Assembly (NCBI RefSeq): GCF_018143015.1
Contig: NC_054755.1
Location: 15,222,778 to 15,286,777, forward strand
Direction of reading: 5' to 3'
Source: Lytechinus variegatus
Taxonomy: Eukaryota; Echinodermata; Echinoidea; Temnopleuroida; Toxopneustidae
Length of the DNA: 64,000 nucleotides
Under the pieces are notes generated by a model. It had not been told where the DNA came from, did no database searches, and saw only the letters and a program-made list of their open reading frames with translations. Each line of letters opens with the position of its first letter. The stretch's first letter is position 1. Shown here one piece after another: positions 45,920-57,900 of this stretch. Made by a program: the position numbers and the translations under genes.

Positions 45920-48900
45920 TCAGGTGTCTATGTTCCTATGTGCTAGTCTCTGGGAATGTTTCGCCAAAGCATCCGTGGTCTTTTGTTCCAGATCCTGAAC
46001 GTGTGCGCTGAGAATCTGTTCCAGTTCTGCCTGGTGCTTCTGGTCTTCCCGAAGGAAACGTGTTCCAACCGACTCCCTCGATGGTGGTCTCTGGAAAGAA
46101 CAAATAAAAAGTGAAAATTAACTTGATGGACTTTCAACTGTATCATGTGATAGGAGACCAAACAGAGAGTAGACCAGGGCTGTAAATCTTATCTGTGAAA
46201 AAAAAAATCTTTTTTTTTAATTTAAAGGCCTAATATAGTACCTTCCTTTAAAATTTTGAAAAAACATACAAAAAATAACCATTCTTACAAATTTAAAAAT
46301 CCTATACATTTCTAGGGGAGATTATTATTTAGTGTCACTTTCCGCTTCAAAATCCTTTTAAATAAGATAATAAGTGGAATGCCTCTGGCTGTCACACCTG
46401 CATCACGCAGTTCAATATAGCAGCAGTGCTGACTTTGAAAACTACTCTAACTCTCACAAGATGTTCAGTGATACATGATTACTATTATGTCCACTTTTCA
46501 TGAACTAGACCAATAAACTTACAGAGATATGATGGTTATTCAACAAAAAACCCCAACATGGCCAAAGTTCATTGACCTTACATGACCTTTGACCTTGATC
46601 ATGTGACCTGACTCTCGCACAGGATGTTCAGTGATACTTGATTACTCTTATGTCCAAGTTGAATCAGATCCATAAACTTTCAAAGTTATGATGGTAATTC
46701 AACAGATACACCCAATTCGGCCAAAGTTCATTGACCTTTGACCTTGGTCATGTGACCTGAAATGCGCACAGGATGTTCAGTGATACTTGATTACTCTAAT
46801 GTCCAAGTTTCATGAATCAGATCCATAAACTTTCCAAGTTATGATGGTAATTCAACAGATACCCCCAATTCGGCCAAAGTTCATTGACCTTTGACCTTGG
46901 TCATGTGACCTGAAATGCGCACAGGATGTTCAGTGATACTTGATTACTCTAATGTCCAAGTTTCATGAATCAGATCCATAAACTTTCAAAGTTATGATGG
47001 TAATTCAACAGATACCCCCAATTCGGCCAAAGTTCATTGACCCTAAATGACCTTTGACCTTAATCATGAGACCTGAAACTTGCACAAAATGTTCAGTGAT
47101 GCTTGATTACTATTATGTCCAAGTTTCATGAATCAGATCCATAAACTTTCAAAGTTATGATGGGAATTCAACAGATACCCCCAATTTGGCCAAAGTTCAT
47201 TGACCCTAAATGACCTTTGACCTTGGTCATGTGACATAAAACTCATGCAGGATGTTCAGTGATACTTGATTAACCTTATGTCCAAGTTTCATGAACTAGG
47301 TCCATACACTTTCTAAGTTATGACGTCATTTCAAAAACTTAACCTCAGGTTAAGATTTTGATGTTGATTCCTCCAACATGGTCTAAGTTCATTGACCCTA
47401 AATGACCTTTGACCTTGGTCATGTGACACGAAACTCTAATAGGATGTTCAGTAATACTTGATTAACCTTATGGCCAAGTTTCATGAACTAAGTCCATATA
47501 CTTTCTAAGTTATGATGTCATTTCAAAAAGTTAACCTCAGGTTAAGATTTGATGTTGACGCCGCCGCCGTCGCCGTCGGCGCCTATAGTCTCACTCTGCT
47601 ATGCAGGTGAGACAAAAACCCACTACTTGGCAGCTCTGGTAGACTATGTTACAATCTATAGATTATATTATATCCTACATAGATTGAATCCTGTATAGTG
47701 ATTGGTTCAAATAGCATCATGTGACCACATATATTTCAACTATGATGTTGCGTGAAGTCAAACCTCGATATGTTTTTCGCTATACCGATATTCTGACGTC
47801 ACTATTTCAGACAAGTGGAATGCCTCTGGCCGTCTCACCTGCATCACGCGGTTCAATATAGCAGCAGTGCTGACTTTGAATACTACTCTAACTCACACAA
47901 GATGTTCAGTGATACATGGTTACTCTTATGTCCACTTTTTATGAACTAGACCAATAAACTTACAGAGATATGATGCTTATTCAACAAAAAACCCCAACAT
48001 GGCCAAAGTTCATTGACCTTACATGACCTTTGACCTTGATCATGTGACCTGAAACTCGAACCGGATGTTCAGTGATACTTGATTACTCTTATGTACAAGT
48101 TTCATGAATCAGATCCATAAACTTTAAAAGTTATGATGGTAATTCAACAGATACACCCAATTCGGCCAAAGTTCATTGACCTTTGACCTTGGTCATGTGA
48201 CCTGAAACACGCACAGGATGTTCAGTGATACTTGATTACTCTAATGTCCAAGTTTAATGAACTAGACCAATAAACTTTCAAAGTTATGATGGTAATTCAA
48301 CAGATACCCCCGATTCGGCCAAAGTTCATTGACCCTAAATGACCTTTGACCTTAATCATGAGACCTGAAACTTGCACAAAATTTTCAGTGATGCTTAATT
48401 ACTATTGTGTCCAAGTTTCATGAATCAGATCCATAAACTTTCAAAGTTATGATGGGAATTCAACAGATATCCCCAATTCGGCCAAAGTTCATTGACCCTA
48501 AATGACCTTTGACCTTGGTCATGTGACGTGAAACTCATGCAGGATGTTCAGTGATACTTGATTAACGTTATGTCCAAGTTTCATGAACTAGGTCCATATA
48601 TTTTCTAAGTTATGATGACATTTCAAAAACTTAACCTCAGGTTAAGATTTCGATGTTGATTCCTCCAACATGGTCTAAGTTCATTGACCCTAAATGACCT
48701 TTGACCTTGGTCATGTGACATGAAACTCTAATAGGATGTTCAGTAATACTTGATTAACCTTATGACCAAGTTTTATTAACTAGGTCCATATACTTTCTAA
48801 GTTATGACGTCATTTCAAAAACTTAACCTCAGGTTAAGATTTGATGTTGACGCCGCCGCCGCCGCCACCGCCGCCGCCGTCGGAAAAGCGGCGCCTATAG

Positions 48901-51900
48901 TCTCACTTTGCTTCGCAGGTGAGACAAAAACTGGATATTTAGCTAAATTCTCGGGCACACCGGCCAGCGAGCTCTCTCTCCCGGGCAAGTCCTGCGATGC
49001 GTCGGCGCAGGCACTCATCTGCGTTCCGCTGAGCGCGGTGGCTCTGAGAAAAGTAGGTAACCGGACTTTGCAAGCTCAGTGCATAGATTTTGGTTATAAA
49101 TTATCTAAAGTAGGATATAAAACAAATATATCAGGCATTTCATTCAAAAGCATATATATATATCAGGCTTCGAGAAAGTATAAAGGAATTATTAATCCTC
49201 GGTTGGACTGGCAAAACTACTATATTTCCCTCGGGGCAAATAGTAAATGCCAGACCAAACTCGGATAAATAATTCCACTATACTTTCTCGAAGCCTGATA
49301 TATTTGTTTAATGTACATATAACTATTCTTACATTGTTTCGTATATCTTTTGGCATAAAACCCAAGTCTGATAAACTGGACACCTCAAAGGATGAGCTAC
49401 CTTCCTCCATCTTATCATCATGACCAAGGATACTATCAAAGGTGGGTGGAGACGGGAGAGGAGATTCCTCTGATTCCAAGGAGCCGGTCTCAAGGGAGTG
49501 CATCATCTCTGAATCTGGGGCTGAGGAGGATAAAGGGATTATGGATGGTTAGAGCTTCTATCCTATTGCCAATCACCATGGATAACATTATCAATCACGA
49601 GCGGTGATAGGAAAACTGCCTAACTGATGCTTTTTATGCGAAAGAAAAAGAAAATAGTGAGTGGGGGGACATCGACTCTCATTTGAATATCACAGAGTTG
49701 TGCATATAAGTGTTTTGTGAAAAATAAGTGAAATTTTAAAATGTCATAACTTTCTTATTTTACATCCGATTTTGATGACATTTACAGTGTTGTGATTGAT
49801 TGATTTTTCTCTATTCTAACAGACATTTTTCTGGGGTGGACTTGACCTTAAAGTTTGTATAACTACGCTATTTTGAATGTATGCGTTAATATCTGTTTTC
49901 ATGTAAGTTATCTGTTTTTGGAATATCTTATTTCATCGTATTTGTATGTTGTGACAATGTTTTACTTATGTATTTGATGTATGTTATTCATGTTTTTTAT
50001 TGAGAATGTAAATAAAATTGAAATGAATTAAATTGTAGCATTGGATTTTAAATATATTCTAAGGTAGTCATCAAACCACTGCTTACATTAATTACAGCAA
50101 ACTGGGAAAAACAAGATATTTCAAGTACATTTCAAAGTACAAAAGAACAAGTGATTGTTCCTTGTTTAAAAGGATGGAATCACTGTTTCAAGAATATTTC
50201 TTCAGAAAAAAAAATCAAGAAGAAAAGAGACATTACTTACTTTCTTTTAGGTGATCCGTTCTCTCTAGGGTATTCCTGTGAGGGCTTGCTAGGTGGTTTT
50301 GTTGGTACATTCTGAATGCATTCATAAAACAAATAATGTACAGTTTGAAATTAATTAAATATTTTTATTTCATTATATTACTTTTTAAAAACACATGTGT
50401 CTGTGTAATCCTACAATAGTGTTACAAGGGATTCATATCCATCAACATAAGATAAGGTCGGATATCTGTGATATTTTATCCCATTACCAAGTTAATAAAG
50501 CTGAATGATTGGCACCAAAAATTAAATTGTCTTCTTCATTGTGACATGAAAGTGTAATAGTATGTACACATAATTTTATGGGTTGGCCTCTTACAATGTT
50601 TATTCCTCATTAGCCATTGTGTTCTTTAATTTTTCTTTAATCAATTTTACGTACATTCTTAATTAAACACTGTCTGTTTTATGTATTCTTTATCTGTCAA
50701 TCTATTTAGGAGAAACAATTGAAACACCACTAATTGTCAAAGTGGTCAGTATTCATTGGTATTGAAACTTGAACAGAATGCATACCTTGCATAATTGTCA
50801 GTCAGACTGGATAGAGGTCCAGGATCTGTTCTATCCTGAGGGCCAATGAACTGTCTAGTCCTGGCTTGATCCAGACCTGGCCTAATTCTTCCTGGACTAG
50901 ATCTTGGGCTGGATCTACTAGGACTGGACCTCCTCCTATCATGTGCTGCTATGCCAGTGAGAGTTTGGCCTGGAAGACTATTGGACTGGGCCATTTTTTG
51001 CTGATGCTGTACCGCTGCAAGTTGACTCTGTAGCACATTTTCATCAACCTTGATTTTACAACAACAAAATAAAAAGGACACTTACAGTATTGACAAGGGA
51101 ATAACAAAACTTGTCCTGGGCATATGTCATACAGCCCTTCAAAAACTTGTACACAATTTTACGAGCAAATGGAGCATGTTCACATTTAGGTGCAAAATCA
51201 CCTGCTCAGGGATATATCATTGAACACAAGAAAGGATCACCCGTCGTTCATAAAGTCATGTGTGACTTAATACATACAAGTTTATGAAACAGCCCCTTTG
51301 CCCAAATGCTCCTTACATTTGAGTCATGTCTTGTGGAAATCCTTTAATGTGCTTCTTACTTCTTGATTAAATGCCATTGGGTCTTGAACCTTCTGTCCTG
51401 GATGATGTTTCATAAGCTGTTTGCAAGTTACAAATGACTTTACGAACGGCTGGAGACCTTTTCTTGTGCTATGTGATATCCCCATGTAGGTGACTTAGCA
51501 CCTAAGAACAGTCGTTTGTAAAGTTATTTGTAACTTTTTTGTAACAGCTTTATGAAACAGCCTCTTGATCCCAAAGCTCTTTAACTTTTATTTAAATCTT
51601 AAAAATGGTGCTATACACTACATACACTAGACTACCTTCTTCTTGATTAAATGCCATTGGCAGTTGGACCCTTTGTCCTAGTTCCACGTTCCTTAAATCT
51701 GACTTTAATCTTCACAAAAATCCTTTATGGTGCTAAAGAGAGACTACTTATTTCTTAATTAAATGTCAATGACTACTAAACCCTTTGTCCTTGTTGTAAG
51801 ATTCCTTAAATCTAACTTAAATCTAGTCATTGAAATCCCTTACAGTGCTACAGAGACTACTAACTTCTTGATTTGGGTGTTGAACCCTTTGTCCCAAAGT

Positions 51901-54900
51901 TCCTTCCCTTGACTGTCCTTCTGCCATCTCTCTTTGTCCTCCTATAGTTCTCTGTACATGTATGTAAGATTCCTGAAGGGAACGGTTCTCAACTCGCAAA
52001 GCTTCAAGTTCTGCATTAGCCATCTACAGGTATAGAAATGCAAAGATTAGTCATAGAGGTATTGAGGCTCAGTGGATGAGTCGTGACTTTGAACCATAAG
52101 GTCCAGGATTTAAATTCCAGAGTTTAAATCCCACTGAAGCATTCACATTTTATGTGATTAATGTGTGGAATTTATAGCGGAGCAATTGTCCCCAGAGTCG
52201 GTACTTCGTAAGGAAGGAATTCAAAGAATATTCCAGCGCCCAATAAGGGCATCTATGTTAAAGCCGGAAAACTTTATGCAGCGCTTAGAAACATACATGT
52301 ATTGCAAGCTAAAAATGTTGAATACTAATAGCATTATTCATTATTCTAATATTTGATAGTCGTACTTGTGTACCATAAGTTTTATGACATAGAGACAATA
52401 TTCCCGATAAATACAAGTTTGTTGGGTTTTTTCTATTAAATAATATTGTAAGTTATGGGGGGGGGGAAGTTAGGGCCATAATTTGATTGCAAAGAAGTAA
52501 CAATTATGGCAAACACGTAATGGTTGCCAGCTCTCCTGCTGACTAATGAACCTGTGGAATAATAGATCACCATACCTGGAGCTCACTACAAGCTCTCTCT
52601 TTCCTCTCAATTTCTTCTCGCAATCGTTGCTCAGTCACGGTGAGCTGTGACCTCAGAGTATCCATTACTGCATTTCGTTGCGTGAGGGCGCCAGTCAGAG
52701 ATTCAATTTCATGTCGCATCCCTTTCAGTTCGGCATCAAGATGGCGTTCTATGCCTTCCTCCAGCTGGTTCTGTGTCCAGGAAATAAAATAGATTGAGAA
52801 TTCTTTGATCACAAACTTTGGCTATAATCAAAGGAATTTCATTTCATTTAGTTAACATTCTTTTCAAATTTCATTTCATTTAGTTTATATTCTTTTCAAA
52901 TTTCATTTCATTTAGTTACATTCTTTTCAAATTTCATTTCATTTAGTTTTATATTCTTAATGAATTTCATTTCATTTATTACAGAATCCCATCCTTAAAG
53001 ACCCCCTGCTCATAAAGACCAACTTTCTTTTCTTCATGAGTGGTCTTTAAACACAGGTTTCACTGCATTTCAATTTCTTCTCATGAAAATTCCCTACCTT
53101 TTGTTTGAGACTGACTTGGTGTTGTTGCCTTGCTACATTATCCAGTCTTCTTAATTCATCTATCCTCTCTGTGAGTTCCATGTTGAGAGACACATTATCA
53201 CCCTGTACATCATCGAGCCTGGTATCAAACACAGGAAGAGAAATCAAATTATTCTGTGACCATTAATATGCTAAATTCCAATCATCTTTCACCAGGTTGC
53301 CATCATGGAATAGCCAATCAAAACTATTGATACTTATTAGTATTGTACAAAGGTTTGACAATCATCCAATAAGAATCCCTGTAACAAGCCCTTACCTGTT
53401 CTCCAGTCTATTGATCTCCATCTTAAGCCTGGCCTCAGACTCTATCAGGTCCTGGATCTTCCTCTGTGAGTCCTGGAGCTGAGCCCGTAGTCTAGACGTC
53501 TCCTCGCTGGCCTGCATTGTCCTCATTCTACTCTCATCTTCATGGCTCCTGGATGGAAAATGAACCAATAAAATAAAATTAAATTTGTACATTTCATATT
53601 CCATGCACCACAAATGTTCATAATCCTTAGAGCCTTTAGGGTCAACACCTTTTTCCCTCTCTCAGGATCAATGAAAATGAACAGGAGGCATGACACCTCA
53701 GTCACTATAGCAAGTGTAGTGGATTTTTCACTTCATAAACAGTCATCTAACTAGATAGACCAAGGGGATATTAGTTGAAATGGGTACATAGCCTAACAAC
53801 TAGGAAATTAGACAAAATGGTAATTCATTCATGGGCTGAATGGCAATTAGACCAAATGGTTAATAGACGCTCTGATTGTAGAAGAACCAGGATTAGACCA
53901 CGTTGGATGAGACCAAACAAAAGATTTGCAGTTGCAGCGGGGATAGACCAATCCTCAATGTTTCAACTGAGATGAACCATACCTCAGTTTGGCTTCTCTT
54001 GACTGGATCTTGCTCTCAAGTGTAGCCATCTGATCCTTTGTCTCTATCTGAAATGAGCGAAGGGTGCCCTCTTTAGACTCTAGTTGCTTCTGCAGAGAGC
54101 TGACCTCGGACTCTAACATCTGTTATAAAAATAGTCACATACAAAACCAAAACTATAAAGGTAAAAGGCTAGGATCATTAAATTGCACGAAAATATATCA
54201 AAAGAAAAGGAAAAGCATCTAAGGATCAGAATTGTTAACTTGAAACATTATGTGATTTAACATCATACAGGACCATTCTATATGGATTAACCAAGAGATT
54301 TACAAATAATGTACACACAATAATACAGGGCACACAAGGTTTCTTTAGACAAGGACCACAAAACAGGAGGGGGGTTCAGCCCTTCAACTTTTTTCAAGGT
54401 GCAAAAACATAAAAATGATTGGGTTATGAGTTCATGCAATATCAGCCACGCCCCTTTCAAAACTATTCCGCAACCTTTGGATAGGTATTGCAATGTACAG
54501 CAGTGTTTTGAAGAGTATGCCCAAGCTAAAGAAACCAAGCATTCACTCCATTTATTTTTACACATGACATGGCAAGTGCATTATTTGTTTTATAAAATGG
54601 TGTCACTGAAACACAGCCTTTAAAAGGTTTTGCAGCAGGTTTTTGTTGCTCTTCTACTCTGACACAATATACAGTATCTCTAGATGCTGCGGTGAGTGCT
54701 TTACACAAGAAAATTTTGAATAAGTGACCAACCACCCAAAATCCAACAAAAAGTTGGCAGGAAAGGCTCTCTGTAAATAAAAAAAAAAGCCAAAATGGCA
54801 ATTGGTCTTCAAAAAAAAAAAAATTAAAAAGTTAGCTTATCTGAAAGAGTACTAAATTATTCTCATCAAAAATTGAAAAAGAGACAATAAGAGAGCTTTG

Positions 54901-57900
54901 AGGGACTGTTGGAAGTTTCACCATAATTCCACAGTGTACACATCTTATGCTTGAGTGAAAGCTAACTAGTAACTTTATTTTCTCCATATTTTTTCAAGGT
55001 CTTGCTGAGTTACTTTTGCATTCCATCAAGTACTAAGTGTGTGGGTTATTGTTGATTAATGTTGACAATTTATTTATCATTTTAAAGCATAGAATATATT
55101 TAATTTCAAGCTGAAATAAAAAAAATTTACATTAATTTTTGGCAACTTATTGTTGGTTTTGGGGTGGCATGTTTATATCATTTGATCATAACGACCTGTC
55201 TTTGATGTTCTTTCCTTCCAATATCCTCTAATAATTGATGATTCTCATCTTCCACCATTTTCTTTGTCTTCCCTGCATCTTCCAACAGTTCCTCAAGCCG
55301 CTGGATGGTGCTGTTCTTTCCATCTAAAGTATCTTGAGCCCTCTGTAGTTGCCCTTCAATGTGGACAATCCGGGCCCTGAAGTCCAAATCGTTCTGGTCT
55401 AGAGCTTGTTGACGCTTTGCTAACTGGTGTTTGTAGGCTGTGGCATCTTGCTTCAATGCAAAACGAAGGAAACAAATTAAGGATCTAATGATGGTTGGAA
55501 ATAACATAGTTTGATTGCTTCCATTTTTACTGGCTCTTCTCCCACTGAGAAATTTTCAATGAATTTAGAGAAATAGAACATATCATATCACAAAGTTTGT
55601 ACCCTGCGTTCGTTAAATAGTCTATTAAAACATTGAACCTACCAGTCATAACAGATCATCCATATTTCTCAGTTTCATTTTTTCTGTAATGGACTGTATA
55701 TAGACTAGTAAAGATAACTCACCTGATAGGTCTGGCATTTTTCTGCCAGTTTCTTTCTTTGTTCTTCCAATCCTCCCACTTGCTTCTTGTATGCTAGTCT
55801 CTGAACATCCCATTGATGTGCCTGGCTTTCAAAATCCTATCACGAACAAAACGTTTAACAACATCAAGCTCAAGACATTCCTTTCCCTACATACAGAGGT
55901 GACAAAACATTTGCTCCGGGCCTTATTTCATCTAGGGTTAGGGTTGCAATAGGGTTTTATGTCAGGTTTAGTGTTAGGTTTATGATAGGGTATAGTGTTA
56001 AATTCAGGGTTAAAGTTGGTCATTCCATTAATGTGTAGAATTTGCAGCGGAGTAATCGTCACTGGAGCAAATGACATGGAACCAATACAGATCCCAGCTT
56101 TAAAAACAAAAGTGATGCTTCATGTAGGTGATCAGGAATTTGCTTGTGGAGGTACAGACCCTGCAATAGCATATCCCTAGAAGACAGGAAAGAACCATCT
56201 TGAATATTGAATCTTAAATTTGTTGTACCCAACAAACAATATCATCAGCTATCCATGGTAGAGTGGTGACGGATCAAAACCTTATACCCTGAATTCATAA
56301 AAGTTATTTCGATTCTGCAAACTTTGCATCTATACCTTTGTAGAAATGACACTGTCCATATTTTTTGGTGAATTCACTACTACTGCTGCCGCACTCTGAC
56401 CTTACTCCAGAAAATTCCTGATCATGTAACCCTTTTTCAAATTCTACTCAATCATAACATTGAATCAGCCAACCTAGGATTAACTAAGTTTTCATCAATT
56501 TGTCCTCTGACCTTTGACCCTTTTCCACTACCAATCTGTTCACCATAATGATCACATACCTCTATCTTGCTTTCTGCCATCCTAAGGTCAACCCTAACTT
56601 TCCTCAGCTTGATTTCCGACTCCTCTTTAACCTTTTCCACACTGTCATTCTGTTTTCCATGGTGACGCTGAAGCTTCTCATAACTTTTCTGCAGAGCAAC
56701 CATCTGAAAATGAGAAAAGGAGATAACTGGTGAAGGTCTGGTCACAGCTTCTTGAAATCTACATGTATTATCAATGGTTTGTATCAGGCTAGTGACATCT
56801 TGACATTAGTTCATAAAGTTGGCTAAGAGCAAATATGCCACTTACATGCTGTACCGGTTCTTAATTGAGGGAAAGATCATGAAACAAAGTCTAGTGAATT
56901 GATTAAATGGCTATCTACTTTATCAAAAAAGAGTCATACAGGTACATGAAGGATCATGGGAGGCCTGGATACAACCATACGAATGATAGCAGCCGGTGCG
57001 ACGTGTACTGATGACATTTGATCGTATTTTAATTTCTACTCTCTTCTCCTGCAATATTTCTTTAAACTTATCTTGAAAATATCTAATACTCTGGTTTTAT
57101 AATTATAGCCATAAATGTGTTGGCTGTGGCTGCAGTAATGACAATTCACTTGGAGAGTACATGTATATTTTTCTATATTTTTTCTGTTCTTATGCTTATT
57201 TTACCCATCAAAACAAAGTTGTTATAGGGTTTATTTCAAGGCATGGTCAAACGTCCTTTGACATATCAATTCAGTGATAAAAAAAATAAATATTATTCCA
57301 AAAATCTAGATTAATGTACCAACAACACTATCAATACAAAAGACATTCTTTGAAAAAAAAAACATTATCATCACAATTAGAATACAATGGCTGGCAAATC
57401 TGAATAAATGCTAATCCAAAATAAAAAAAAAATAAAACTTGCTTACTTCTCTTCTGAGCTGATCAACCTGCTGCTCATACTTGGTGACCAACTCTTTCTG
57501 AGTCCTTTCCATTCCGCCAAGTTCATGGGTTAATCGATTGGTCTGGCAAGGAGAAACAGTACCAATGTTGAATTCATATTATCTTTTGTATTCATTTTAA
57601 ATTCAATCAATTCAATCTGTAATTCAGTCCATCATCCAGTCATTTATAAAGTCAGTCAGTCATTTAATTGATTGGTCTGGCAGGGAGAAACAGTACCAAT
57701 GTTGAATTCATATTATCTTTTGTATTCATTTTAAATTCAATCAATTCAATCTGTAATTCAGTCCATCATCCAGTCATTTATAAAGTCAGTCAGTCATTTA
57801 ATTGATTGGTCTGGCAGGGAGAAACAGTACCAATGTTGAATTCATATTATCTTTTGTATTCATTTTAAATTCAATCAATTCAATCTGTAATTCAGTCCAT

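Noticed and set aside
48804-49268. Plus-strand 154-codon open frame
   Set aside because: It crosses the end of a DR1 element, its CCGCCG run and the foldback element; no protein features.
55935-55980. Telomere-like TAGGGTTAGGGTT as an interstitial telomere
   Set aside because: It is part of a dispersed repeat that has a second, diverged copy at 45130.
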